Notes: generated from the letters alone by a model not told the origin. A stretch of 32,038 nt of DNA from Butyrivibrio sp. WCD3002 (GCF_000424265.1 NZ_AUJO01000031.1:1-32038), one strand, 5' to 3'. Counted from the first letter of the stretch, positions 8,023 through 15,940 are shown. Numbers and translations: made by a program.

Positions 8023-8868
8023 TTATATTGTATCTCTCTTGGTAAATATGAGCGTTCCCATCGCCGAGTATATAACCAGTCCAACTATAATAACAATGAT
8101 AACATTCATATGGGAAAAAGGTATCTCAATATCTCCAAGGTAGTTTGCCTTAGTTACGATGAGATTTCTTGAAAGGGCATACTTTTCCATAAAACCTGCA
8201 AGAGAAGGTCTCATGGAAACGAGCTTTCTTTCAAGCATGTCAAGAAGCATTCCATGAAGATTTGCAGATCCAAAAATAGCAAGCATGATTGGAATAATGG
8301 TATTTCTGGTAATCTCATAAAACGCCATCATAGCAATTCCAAATGCTGTATGAAGGAGCACTTCTAAGACCGTGAAGCTGATAAGTGAACTAATACTCTG
8401 CACAGCATACATACCGGGACCTCTGCCAAGGCTTCCAAGTCTTATTGCAAGAAGTGATCCCAGAAACATAATCAGGGCATACAAAAATACCACCGGGATT
8501 TTTGTAAGAAAAATGTTTTTCTTCTCCTTCCGGGTTGTCAGAAGATTTTTCAAAAAGCCGCTCTTCCTCTCCTCCTCCGTATATACGATAGCAAATACTC
8601 CCACCATGATCAGAATAAAACCGGAAGCTGTAAAGCTGGCATAGAGCTCCTCTAAGCTTGTTTCAGCAGTTATCTCTTCAGTAGCAACTATCCCTACATG
8701 TTCTTCATTCTGGCTTTGCTGTTCTACATGTGCCTCATAAATCTCCGAAGATGGGTCAGTCTCCAGTCTGGACAGAAGTCCAAATGAAATTATCGTGATT
8801 AAAAGCGTTATATAAAAAACTCTTGTTTTAAAAAACCTGTACAGATTCATTTTCATTAGATTCAGCAT
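8023..8868 (-). CDS. ABC-2-type exporter permease
   Basis: This 281-residue membrane protein has an N-terminal segment (FYITLLITIISFGLL), a long extracytoplasmic loop rich in Glu/Gln (about residues 35-75), and further hydrophobic segments to a final pair near residues 250-275. This is the layout of ABC-2 permeases paired with BcrA-like ATPases in antimicrobial peptide self-protection or lipid export. Its start overlaps the ATPase stop by seven bases, which implies translational coupling. The substrate is unknown. Confidence 0.87.
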   Translation of the reverse strand: MLNLMKMNLYRFFKTRVFYITLLITIISFGLLSRLETDPSSEIYEAHVEQQSQNEEHVGIVATEEITAETSLEELYASFTASGFILIMVGVFAIVYTEEERKSGFLKNLLTTRKEKKNIFLTKIPVVFLYALIMFLGSLLAIRLGSLGRGPGMYAVQSISSLISFTVLEVLLHTAFGIAMMAFYEITRNTIIPIMLAIFGSANLHGMLLDMLERKLVSMRPSLAGFMEKYALSRNLIVTKANYLGDIEIPFSHMNVIIVIIVGLVIYSAMGTLIFTKRDTI

Positions 8869-9587
8869 GCCTTCTTCTGTCCTTTCCTGATAATATCCAA
8901 ATAGAATTCCTCGAGAGAATCAGCATCGTCAAGATAGCTGTTCTTCAACTCGTCTGCAGTTACTTCTGTTACAAGCTCTCCTTCTGAAATGATGCCAAAA
9001 ACTGTGGCAACCTTCTGAAGTTCTCCAAGGAGGTGGCTTGATATCATGATTGTCATTTTCTTTTCTTCATTGAGTCTTTTAATGAGTTCTCTCATTTCAA
9101 TGATTCCCTGGGGATCAAGTCCGTTTATGGGCTCATCAAGAATCAAAAACTCAGGACTTCCTATAAGCGCCATGCCAATTCCAAGTCTCTGCTTCATTCC
9201 AAGAGAAAACTTTCCTGCTCTCTTTTTGGGCTCCCTCGATAATTCGACAAAATCAAGAATGCTTCGTATTTCCTTCTCGTCGTACATGCCCATTGAAAGT
9301 GCCTTAAGCTTCATGTTGTCAAAAGCATTAAGATATCCGTATATTCCGGGACTCTCAATAAGACATCCGACTTTTTCAAGGTAATGATCTCCGGCAGCAG
9401 CTTCTATCTCGCCGTCGGTTGGAGTAGCGAATCCAACAAGCATCTTCATAAGTGTTGTTTTACCTGCTCCGTTTGGTCCAATGAGACCGTAAATATCTCC
9501 TCTGTTAATATGAATGTTCATATCCTTAACAGCCTCAAAGGAACCATATCTCTTAGTCAAATTTTTAGTTTCCAAATAACTTTTCAT
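8862..9587 (-). CDS. ABC transporter ATPase (BcrA/lantibiotic-immunity type)
   Basis: This 241-residue ATPase has Walker A GPNGAGKTT (residues 37-45), signature FSLGMKQRLG, Walker B LILDEPINGLDP and the switch His in ISSHLL. It powers the adjoining ABC-2 permease. The sequence style (MKSYLETKNLTKRYG..., IESPGIYGYLNAFDN) is typical of BcrA-like ATPases that give resistance to bacitracin or lantibiotics, though no peptide biosynthesis gene is near. GGAAGGA precedes the ATG. It is probably the first gene of a three-gene operon (ATPase, permease, serine hydrolase). Confidence 0.94.
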   Translation of the reverse strand: MKSYLETKNLTKRYGSFEAVKDMNIHINRGDIYGLIGPNGAGKTTLMKMLVGFATPTDGEIEAAAGDHYLEKVGCLIESPGIYGYLNAFDNMKLKALSMGMYDEKEIRSILDFVELSREPKKRAGKFSLGMKQRLGIGMALIGSPEFLILDEPINGLDPQGIIEMRELIKRLNEEKKMTIMISSHLLGELQKVATVFGIISEGELVTEVTADELKNSYLDDADSLEEFYLDIIRKGQKKAC

Positions 9588-9649
9588 TTTGTTCCTTCCT
9601 TTCTCTGCTGAAACAGTCTTTTTACAATATGTAAGGTATCACATAGTAA

Positions 9650-9688
9650 AAAGCAGGTCTTTCATTTGCACGGATAATGACCTGCTTT
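9650..9688 (-). terminator. Terminator after the EFR1 gene, repeat-family member
   Basis: AAAGCAGGTC and GACCTGCTTT form a perfect 10-bp stem around a 19-base loop containing TTGCACGGATAA. On the minus strand it ends GACCTGCTTTTTACTATG, giving a T-run. It closes the EFR1 transcript and resembles three other hairpins in this window in both stem and loop. Confidence 0.88.
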
Positions 9689-9705
9689 ACACTAAATTGA
9701 AAAAT

Positions 9706-10455
9706 TCAGGAAGACATTTTTAATTCTTCAAGGCTTATGTGAGGGTTCCTGTATCTTGTCGAGCTTTTTTCATTCTGATGATGTATTGCATTTCGCGGGC
9801 AGTTTTGGAGACATGCACCGCAGCTTATACAATTGCTGTCAAATATCGGAGCCCCTCCGATAATGCTTATATTCTGCATGGGACACAGACAGGCGCAGGT
9901 ACCACACCCCGTACAGTCAGCTGAAACGCTGAGCATATCTGTGATCCCAACTCCGATCTCGAACTCGTAGTTCTTAAGATGATTCTTTGTCATAAGCTTC
10001 TTAAATGGTGAGTCCTCCCTGATATACCTTTTGTGCTCAGTGATGTCTGCAAGCAATTCATCTATCTGAGACTGCTGCTTTTTACTGTCACCCTTTTGCT
10101 TTGCCATATCTGAAAAGGTAATACAGTTTTCAGCCATTTTAAGGCGATTGATGTAATCAAAGCATCTCCCGTCTTTCGTCCTGATTTTCGATAACTGTCC
10201 GCATACCGCTCCGGGGAAAAATCCATAGGTAGCTACGGCAAAAAGGTATGAAGTCCTGATAGATGTTTTCTCAAGGAACTCTACAATAAACGGCGGAACA
10301 CAAAGCCCATAAACAGGGAAAACAAGCCCTACTTCTGAATCTTCTATATGGTAATTCTCTTCGCGGATACACTCCGGTATAGATAGAAGCCTGCCTCCGA
10401 TACGTTTTGCTATATACAGGCAGTTACCTGTAGAACTAAAGTACAATACTGTCAT
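9706..10455 (-). CDS. EFR1-family flavodoxin/ferredoxin-type redox protein
   Basis: This 249-residue protein has an N-terminal flavodoxin-like part (MTVLYFSSTGNCLYIAK, an FMN phosphate-loop-like STGN) and a C-terminal pair of [4Fe-4S] motifs: CTGCGTCACLCP and CISCGACLQNCP. This is the layout of the EFR1 (flavodoxin-ferredoxin) family common in anaerobic Firmicutes. It is likely a cytoplasmic electron carrier; its partner is not visible. GGAGG lies seven bases before the ATG. A 15-bp palindrome in the promoter region suggests control by a dimeric regulator. It is a single-gene unit bounded by terminators at 10532 and 9650. Confidence 0.9.
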   Translation of the reverse strand: MTVLYFSSTGNCLYIAKRIGGRLLSIPECIREENYHIEDSEVGLVFPVYGLCVPPFIVEFLEKTSIRTSYLFAVATYGFFPGAVCGQLSKIRTKDGRCFDYINRLKMAENCITFSDMAKQKGDSKKQQSQIDELLADITEHKRYIREDSPFKKLMTKNHLKNYEFEIGVGITDMLSVSADCTGCGTCACLCPMQNISIIGGAPIFDSNCISCGACLQNCPRNAIHHQNEKSSTRYRNPHISLEELKMSS

Positions 10456-10507
10456 AATGTAACCTCCTAAGCTTTATCAAAGATGTTATATGTATATCTG
10501 TCTAACT

Positions 10508-10522
10508 GTATAGTTACTATAC
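10508..10522. promoter_or_regulatory. Palindromic operator candidate upstream of the EFR1 gene
   Basis: GTATAGT-T-ACTATAC is a perfect 7-1-7 dyad 52 bases upstream of the EFR1 ATG, between the preceding terminator and the ribosome binding site. A plausible -10 (TATACA or TATAAC) lies downstream of it on the minus strand, but there is no good -35, as at activator- or MerR-type promoters. A decayed MerR-like gene lies about 100 bases upstream. Confidence 0.5.
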
Positions 10523-10531
10523 TCTTTTAAT

Positions 10532-10571
10532 AAAAAAACAGACCCGGATTCACTTATTCGGGTCTGTTTTT
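10532..10571 (-). terminator. Bidirectional intrinsic terminator, repeat-family member
   Basis: CAGACCCG (10539-10546) pairs with CGGGTCTG (10559-10566), flanked by seven A and five T residues, so both strands end in a T-run. It separates the double-GNAT/VOC-remnant unit from the EFR1 gene. TTTTTCACTATT follows the stem, as in the hairpins at 16072 and 29405. Confidence 0.85.
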
Positions 10572-10618
10572 CACTATTTTATCTATTGGTTCTGCACCAG
10601 AAATGATTTTTGCCGTCA

Positions 10619-10740
10619 TCAGAAGTTATGACGTTGCAGGTTCTTGATTTTTACAAAAGCTATTGCCTGTTCCTCATCGTAATAACGATATCCGGACCAT
10701 TCATCTACTTTAACCGGTTTTAGCAGACCTTCATAACTGT
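10619..10740 (-). pseudogene. MerR-type regulator remnant (probable)
   Basis: One minus-strand frame reads YEGLLKPVKVDEWSGYRYYD then EEQ before running into a stop at 10621-10619. This strongly resembles the segment of MerR-family DNA-binding domains in which a Tyr-rich helix is followed by GLLKP and GYRYY. The N-terminal helix-turn-helix and the whole effector domain are missing, and no start codon with a ribosome binding site is present. It lies directly downstream of the VOC remnant. The assignment rests on about 30 residues. Confidence 0.45.
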
Positions 10741-10761
10741 AAGGTCAACAGATATTTTTTA

Positions 10762-10922
10762 TTATCTTTCGCAGAAGAATTCAATCTGTTCTCCAAGAGG
10801 GCCAAAGCAAAATGCCATGCGGATAGGATATTCGGGCGTAGACAAATATAAAACTCCTTCACCTTAGAGATCTCTTCCTCTGTGTTACATTTCATTGAAA
10901 TATGATGAAGTCCCTTGATCAC
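10762..10922 (-). pseudogene. Decayed VOC (glyoxalase/bleomycin-resistance fold) gene
   Basis: The start is a normal VOC N-terminus (MIKGLHHISMKC...KVKEFY). After about 26 residues the frame is lost, and another frame carries a VOC C-terminal strand (PIRMAFCFGPLGEQIEFFCE) ending at TAA 10764-10762. About 60-70 central residues of a usual 125-residue VOC protein are missing, so both an internal deletion and a frameshift have happened. ATG at 10922 lies 30 bases after the double-GNAT stop. It is presumably non-functional. Confidence 0.7.
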
Positions 10923-10952
10923 CTGCTTTTCTCCTTTTCTCCGTATTTAATA

Positions 10953-12215
10953 TCAATGTGTTCTGCTCTCTCTGTCAACTTCATAGGCCACATATTCATG
11001 GTCAAATTCATAACCAAGTTTCTCCGCAAGATGGACAGATATCTTATTCTGTGCATCCCAACTTGGATACAAATTCTCGCTTAAGCAGCGAAGGATAAGT
11101 GCAGCACAGGCGACCGTTGCAAGGTTCTTTTTTCTTTCTTCAGTGGCTGTATCCACTTCGATCTCTATCCCTTCATTGTAACGGGTATAGGATGATGCGC
11201 CGGCAACAATGTTGCCGGCTTTGGTTATCACCATTCCTCTTCCACTTTTCAGGAAAAATTCCTTACTTCCAAATGAAGATACAAAATCTTCCGAGAAGGG
11301 TGCCTCAAGACATTTATCATAAAGGTCAGAATCTATCTCATGAAGTTCATACCCTGCAGGGAGTTCTTCCACAAACTTCTTCAGAGCATCCTTATTGAAT
11401 TTCGTGTCTTTTTTTATGGCATATCTTGTTACTCTTTTTGCAGAGGAAAAACACTCTTCAATAAGAGCTGCCCATGCTTCATTTTGGGGCACCATGATGG
11501 TAAAGCCCTTAGGCTTATTCAAAACAAGCTCCTTGTCCGGCTCTCCCGCATAAAAGGTAAAGCATCCCACATGTGCGTATGCGGACTTTGGATTATCAAG
11601 ATCTGTAACATAGATTTTTCCCATTACTTTTTGGAGGCAGGAGTAAATAAGAGTTTCCTGCCAGCCGTCAAAGAGGCCCGAAACTTTTGACGTATCCTCT
11701 AATACGTAAGTGGTATTTTTCTTTACCCGCATGAAAAAGTGACCTTCGTCTTCACCGGATCTATATGCACCGTTATTGGTCATGACCTTTTGGGAAGCAA
11801 TATTGTCCTTATTAACGCGAAGGTATATCTCTTCTTCCGGCACAATCTCTTTTGCAATCTGAAGTGTCAGCCTTAATCCTTCAGTTCCATAGCCCTTCCC
11901 GCGATGGTTTTTTGAAATACTGTAGCCGATGTGACCTGCACCTGTTCGAAGGACATCCGTAAGATGATGTCTTATACGAAATTCACCCACAAGCTTTCCT
12001 TCATCCCAAAGATAATAATATGTTTCCGGCACAAACCAGTCAGGCATATTTACGGGATGTTCATAGGATATCAGGGTTGGAAGAACTTTTTCCCTGTATT
12101 CATCAAAAGATACTCCATGATATGGGTTAGTGAGACCATTCTCATCCTCCGGAAGCACAGTGGTATATTCCCACTGCGCCTTTGCATCCTGAAGGTTTAT
12201 TTTTCTTAGTTCCAT
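10953..12215 (-). CDS. Fusion of two GNAT-type N-acetyltransferase proteins
   Basis: This is a 420-residue cytoplasmic protein. Residues 1 to about 168 form a complete GNAT domain, with the acetyl-CoA loop in HRGKGYGTEGLRL and late NIASQKVMTNNGAY. Residues from about 170 resemble a separate GNAT-like family of about 250 residues, with YAHVGCFTFYAGEP near its start and ATEERKKNLATVACAALIL in the CoA-binding position. The two halves occur as separate proteins elsewhere, so this looks like a natural gene fusion. Acceptors are unknown. GGGGGAG lies about six bases before the ATG. It is followed by the VOC and MerR-like remnants. Confidence 0.85.
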   Translation of the reverse strand: MELRKINLQDAKAQWEYTTVLPEDENGLTNPYHGVSFDEYREKVLPTLISYEHPVNMPDWFVPETYYYLWDEGKLVGEFRIRHHLTDVLRTGAGHIGYSISKNHRGKGYGTEGLRLTLQIAKEIVPEEEIYLRVNKDNIASQKVMTNNGAYRSGEDEGHFFMRVKKNTTYVLEDTSKVSGLFDGWQETLIYSCLQKVMGKIYVTDLDNPKSAYAHVGCFTFYAGEPDKELVLNKPKGFTIMVPQNEAWAALIEECFSSAKRVTRYAIKKDTKFNKDALKKFVEELPAGYELHEIDSDLYDKCLEAPFSEDFVSSFGSKEFFLKSGRGMVITKAGNIVAGASSYTRYNEGIEIEVDTATEERKKNLATVACAALILRCLSENLYPSWDAQNKISVHLAEKLGYEFDHEYVAYEVDRESRTH

Positions 12216-12288
12216 AAATTACTCCCCCACTTTTTCACACAACCTGTTAAGTCCAATAATCAAATGTTTTCAGTACACCTAAACATAC

Positions 12289-13281
12289 TCACGATAAAGC
12301 CACAGGAATCACATATTTCTCAATAAATTCTACCCTGTCAAAAATTCTTGGCTTAAATGTTCCGGTCATTCCAACAGCCAGGTTATTTTCTTTGTTTACA
12401 TAAATTATATTTCCGGAATCGCCTATTGCCGCGTAGACCTCTTCGTCCTCAATTGGCTTGTACCAGAGATAGCCATACTCCATGAAACCAAATCTCTCAC
12501 CAAGCTTTAAATGCGGCGTTGTCATCTGCTTTATCCATTCCGCTGAAACTATCTGATTACCCTTATATTTTCCTTCGTTTAAGACCATGGAGCCAATCCT
12601 TGCAAGATCTTTTCCGGAAGCGCAGAGGCCCCAACCGGCAGTGACTGTGTCCTGGGGATCAGAGTACCACTCATTTTTTCGTGGCCCTTTATTCATGAAG
12701 AAATCGAACTGATCCTCTTTACTGCTGGTGCCATGAATGGTATGCTCAGGGATCCCCAATGGAATAAACAGATTCTTATTGGCAAAGTCGATACATTTTT
12801 CTCCCGTTGCATGCTCAATGATTCCAGCCAGTATCTGGATTCCAAGAGTTGCATATCTGAATTCTCCGGTAATTCCGTTTCTCCCTCCAAGAAAATCCAG
12901 CGCAGCGTTTGTCCAGTCGTCCGAAGTACATACCTTTTTCCATGGCTCTGATTTACCCTTATAGGGAGCAGTCATGGTAAGAAGATGCCTTACTGTGACA
13001 TCGTATATTGTTTTTTCTCCACGCTTAACCTGATAATCCGGGAAGAATGTTAAGACTTTTTCATCGATGCTCTTTATAGCACCCTTGTCAACAGCGATAC
13101 CTGCTAGTATTGCCATGACACCCTTTGTAACTGAGTTGACGTTGATGGCGTCTTCGCTTTTAAATCCGCGCCAGCAATCCTCATAGACGACTTTCTCATC
13201 CCCTATGGCGCAGATCTGACAGATATTGCTTTCGTTTCCTTTACTCTCAGAAATAAAACTATGCAGTTCTTCTCTATTCAT
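12289..13281 (-). CDS. Serine hydrolase, beta-lactamase-related fold
   Basis: This 330-residue protein has an SxxK motif in NSVTKGVMAI. The second motif is RYATLG, so the usual Asn of YxN is a Thr, which may lower or change activity. Other family marks are VRHLLTMTAPY and a C-terminal region with YGYLWYKP. There is no signal peptide, so it is probably a cytoplasmic esterase or amidase. GGAGG lies seven bases before the ATG, and TTAGGA/TCCTAA arms just upstream could fold in the leader. It is only distantly similar to the serine hydrolase at 6996. Confidence 0.87.
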   Translation of the reverse strand: MNREELHSFISESKGNESNICQICAIGDEKVVYEDCWRGFKSEDAINVNSVTKGVMAILAGIAVDKGAIKSIDEKVLTFFPDYQVKRGEKTIYDVTVRHLLTMTAPYKGKSEPWKKVCTSDDWTNAALDFLGGRNGITGEFRYATLGIQILAGIIEHATGEKCIDFANKNLFIPLGIPEHTIHGTSSKEDQFDFFMNKGPRKNEWYSDPQDTVTAGWGLCASGKDLARIGSMVLNEGKYKGNQIVSAEWIKQMTTPHLKLGERFGFMEYGYLWYKPIEDEEVYAAIGDSGNIIYVNKENNLAVGMTGTFKPRIFDRVEFIEKYVIPVALS

Positions 13282-13384
13282 TTTTAGCCTCCTCTTAGGA
13301 TAGATTTGGACGTCCTAAAAGAAGGCTAACTCTATTAAAAATTGTTTTCAAGAAGAATCTTAAATTGTTTGTAATGAATAAATA

Positions 13385-13412
13385 TGCCGCACTTTACAAA
13401 GCAGGTGCGGTA
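13385..13412 (-). terminator. Probable terminator after the Cys-rich small protein gene
   Basis: On the minus strand TACCGCAC pairs with GTGCGGCA (one mismatch) around a 12-base loop, followed by TATTTATT. It lies 95 bases after the small gene's stop and 100 bases before the serine hydrolase start. The T-tract is interrupted, so it may be weak. Confidence 0.5.
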
Positions 13413-13506
13413 TACAATCCAATCATTTTTTGTAATCCGCAGAGACTTCCAAAAAAGTCCTATTGTTGACTCTGATATTTCAGGTGGATTCCCCATAGTT
13501 TGTTCC

Positions 13507-13728
13507 TCAATGTATCTGTCTGTCCTGGCGATACTTTTCCATGTATTCCTGATTTATCTCGCGAATCTCTTTTTTGCCGTCTATGTAGTCCTGATAGATA
13601 TCCCAGGGACTACCTCCTCCAAGCCAGCACGATGAGCAGTTTTCGCAGCCGCCGCCACAATCCAGAGATGCCTTAACTATCTGCTCACGTTCTTCTTTCG
13701 TTGTATCACTGATTAGAATCGATTTCAT
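13507..13728 (-). CDS. Small Cys-rich protein, unknown function
   Basis: This 73-residue soluble protein has five cysteines in a compact cluster (CGGGCENCSSCW, residues 24-35, with ASLDC just before), followed by GGGSPWD and a charged helical tail (YIDGKKEIREINQEYMEKYR). The cluster suggests a metal or Fe-S site, or a thiol-modified peptide. I know similar small proteins only as hypotheticals in Clostridia. AAAGGAG lies about six bases before the ATG, so it is very likely translated. The methyltransferase gene is about 100 bases upstream on the same strand. Confidence 0.8.
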   Translation of the reverse strand: MKSILISDTTKEEREQIVKASLDCGGGCENCSSCWLGGGSPWDIYQDYIDGKKEIREINQEYMEKYRQDRQIH

Positions 13729-13829
13729 AGGCTTCTCCTTTCCCCTTTTGGTAGCTTCATTATAGCATTATTCAGCTACAGGCTCTGTCAGCTTTATCTC
13801 TTCCATGTTTTACCTCTATCTCTGACTGA

Positions 13830-14447
13830 TCATGGCATTATCTCTATCACACCGGCGCAATAGGACTTAGGGAAAAACTCTACTTTATCGAACGATTTTC
13901 TGAGTTCATCAATCACAAAATAGATTTCATCCTCATCCCATTCATCTCCGACTTCTTCTTTACACTTTTCCAGCGCTGCCCTTGTTTCAAATGCGACATC
14001 CCCAATGAGAAGTTTTCCGCCTTCATCCAATCTTTCAAGCAACGACTTTAAAAAGATAACCTTCTGCTCGTCTGTCAGATGATGCAAAGAATATGTTCCA
14101 ACGATGTAATCATATTTATTTTCCGAAAGTTCTTTTACTAATCCATTTGTAAAATCTCCCTGATAAAGGTGAGCATTTTCCATTTTCTCTTTTGCCAGTT
14201 CAATCATTCTCTGTGAAAAATCCTGTCCATAGACTTCACACCCATTCTCATAGAGCTTTGTCGTAAGTGTGCCTGTTCCAAAACCTATATCAAGAACTCT
14301 GGCATTTTTCTTTGACATGATTTCTTTGAAAATAGTGCCAAGAACATCCTTATATCCTGCAAAAGGATAACTGTTTTCTTCATCCGAAAGGCCAACGGCT
14401 GCATCATATCCATCTGCCCATAAATCAAAACCTTTGTTGTCTAACAT
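13830..14447 (-). CDS. Class I SAM-dependent methyltransferase
   Basis: This 205-residue cytoplasmic methyltransferase has motif I VLDIGFGTGTL at about residue 49, a motif II-like acidic residue in YGQDFS, and the YDYIVGTYSLHHL post-motif found in small-molecule methyltransferases of the Methyltransf_11/25 type. The N-terminal segment (FDLWADGYDAAV) is typical of the same group. The substrate is unknown. GGAGGAG lies about nine bases before the ATG. It appears complete for this family (200-250 residues). Confidence 0.9.
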   Translation of the reverse strand: MLDNKGFDLWADGYDAAVGLSDEENSYPFAGYKDVLGTIFKEIMSKKNARVLDIGFGTGTLTTKLYENGCEVYGQDFSQRMIELAKEKMENAHLYQGDFTNGLVKELSENKYDYIVGTYSLHHLTDEQKVIFLKSLLERLDEGGKLLIGDVAFETRAALEKCKEEVGDEWDEDEIYFVIDELRKSFDKVEFFPKSYCAGVIEIMP

Positions 14448-14577
14448 TAATTATTTTCTCCTCCAAATACTTCTATGACCTACATCCCTCACACATATTG
14501 CCATTGGTTGAATGATGTAAAAAAGTCTTTTAAAATATGTTAATACGATAACACAATTGGAAGGAAAAGAAATTATA

Positions 14578-14676
14578 ATGTTTGAAAAATCAATTGAAAA
14601 CTTTGAGATAGAAAATAAAGAGATCGTCAACTACGACGGAGGTGTTGATCTTCTTTACTCAAAAGAAATAATGTGA
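14578..14676 (+). CDS. Short plus-strand ORF, possibly a gene remnant
   Basis: This is a 32-residue ORF (MFEKSIENFEIENKEIVNYD...), preceded by GGAAGGAAAAG about ten bases upstream. It is the only likely plus-strand ORF outside the IS256 element. Its TGA stop is also the first three bases of the left arm of a large hairpin shared with the convergent DUF998 gene. It may be a true small gene or what is left of a longer convergent gene. I recognise no family. Confidence 0.4.
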   Translation: MFEKSIENFEIENKEIVNYDGGVDLLYSKEIM

Positions 14677-14725
14677 TGGTCCAGGTGGACGGGGGCCATT
14701 TTCACCCCGTCCCTGTGGACCATCA
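14674..14725. terminator. Large bidirectional hairpin between convergent genes
   Basis: Outer arms TGATGGTCCA and TGGACCATCA (10 bp, perfect) and inner arms GGACGGGG and CCCCGTCC (8 bp, perfect) are separated by a 3x3 internal loop and enclose a ten-base loop. Each outer arm begins with a TGA stop: that of the short plus-strand ORF on the left, and that of the minus-strand DUF998 gene on the right. There is no T-run, so it may block ribosome read-through, act as an RNA stabiliser, or work with a factor, rather than as a classic intrinsic terminator. Confidence 0.7.
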
Positions 14726-15367
14726 ACCCTTCCCTTCATTTCCAAAACCGTTGAAAAGATATACTCCAAGAACAGCATTAAATCCTATGGCAGAGTAAAT
14801 GCTGAACCTTTCTGCTATGCCAAAGTACTGAGGAGGAAACGCCTGCATACCGATAGGTCCCATCAGCATCATGGCAAAGAATATGGCTGCCCAGATTCCG
14901 ATGCCTCTCACCTCTTTATTCCTGCATCCGGCAATTATCAGCAGGACAAGCGATGCTATTGAAAGGATTACCACAAATGCGGTAACAACCATGTGCATTA
15001 CTTCCTGAAATGAAGATATCTGCTTACCGGCATCATCAAGAGAAAACATCGAATAACCTACCTTTGATACCCAGTTCATTATAGTAAAAAGGTAGATTCC
15101 CACACGGAACATCCTGGTTGAAATCTTATTCTCCGATACATATATTGCTACGCATGTGGCACATACCACGCTTCCTGCTGAATATACAGCAGCGAGCCTG
15201 TCCCAAAGCTGCCTCGAAGGTGCCGTCTCTGCCGAAAGATCACTTACAGCGGACGCCATCCAGTTATAGCCCGGAAAAGCACTTCTGCAAAAGTATGCAG
15301 CAGCTGCGTATGATATAAGTGCAGCAAGCCCTGTAAGTCCAATCCAGTTAATCAGTTTCCTGGTCAT
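14723..15367 (-). CDS. DUF998-family membrane protein
   Basis: This 214-residue integral membrane protein has six hydrophobic segments (about residues 8-28, 60-78, 88-105, 125-147, 155-175, 185-207). The N-terminal loop between the first two holds the family-type text FPGYNWMASAVSDLSA, and a later GPIGMQAFPP also fits DUF998. The family function is unknown. AGGAG lies about seven bases before the ATG. It follows the GNAT gene by 87 bases on the same strand. Its stop is embedded in the hairpin at 14674-14725. Confidence 0.85.
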   Translation of the reverse strand: MTRKLINWIGLTGLAALISYAAAAYFCRSAFPGYNWMASAVSDLSAETAPSRQLWDRLAAVYSAGSVVCATCVAIYVSENKISTRMFRVGIYLFTIMNWVSKVGYSMFSLDDAGKQISSFQEVMHMVVTAFVVILSIASLVLLIIAGCRNKEVRGIGIWAAIFFAMMLMGPIGMQAFPPQYFGIAERFSIYSAIGFNAVLGVYLFNGFGNEGKG

Positions 15368-15454
15368 TACTCACTCCTATCTGATGACTAAACCATCTAA
15401 ATAAAACCCGTTATGTTCTTTGGAACAGGTCTTCCCTCTTCCACAAGCATCAAA

Positions 15455-15940
15455 CTATTTTGGCTCTGCAATCATTTCTATACATCCCCATTTTTCACCC
15501 ATAACCTCATATGTTTCCGGCTCTTCCAAAATACAATCTTTAAATCCGGCCGCTTTATAGCAATAATGTGCGGGCTCATTATTTTCAAAAACACCCAGGG
15601 TAACCTTACTGGCGCCATATATTTCAAACGCATATGTGAGTGCCAGTTTGATCATTTCCTTTCCTTTGCCTGTTCCTCTTTGTGCCGGATCCACAATAAC
15701 AAATCCTATACGCAACTCATCCAATGACTCGCGTGGATTTCTCAAAGTGAAAAAACCGATTATTCCATTCTCATCAAATGCAGTAAACGCCATCAGGGAA
15801 TCTACAAATCGAAATTCTTCCTGAGTTATGGGATACTTGCCCATGATTCCTGCGCTCCATTTATAGAAGGATCTTTCATCTTTGCTCCATGAAATAATGG
15901 TCTCCGCGTCTTCTCGTTTATATGGTCTTAATCTAAGCAT
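15455..15940 (-). CDS. GNAT-family N-acetyltransferase
   Basis: This 161-residue GNAT has the acetyl-CoA binding loop in QRGTGKGKEMIKLAL and late VFENNEPAHYCYKAAGF, as in RimI/RimJ-like proteins. ATG at 15940 (MLRLRPYKRED) is preferred because GGGG lies about nine bases upstream and family members begin this way; a longer frame reaches 16009. The acceptor is unknown. It lies after the terminator of the adenosine-deaminase-like gene and is probably cotranscribed with the DUF998 gene. Confidence 0.88.
   Translation of the reverse strand: MLRLRPYKREDAETIISWSKDERSFYKWSAGIMGKYPITQEEFRFVDSLMAFTAFDENGIIGFFTLRNPRESLDELRIGFVIVDPAQRGTGKGKEMIKLALTYAFEIYGASKVTLGVFENNEPAHYCYKAAGFKDCILEEPETYEVMGEKWGCIEMIAEPK

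Noticed and set aside
13768..13806. 12-codon ORF with GAGG upstream, between the methyltransferase and Cys-rich genes
   Set aside because: Too short to judge; it may be a leader or a trace of a lost gene, but there is nothing to support either.
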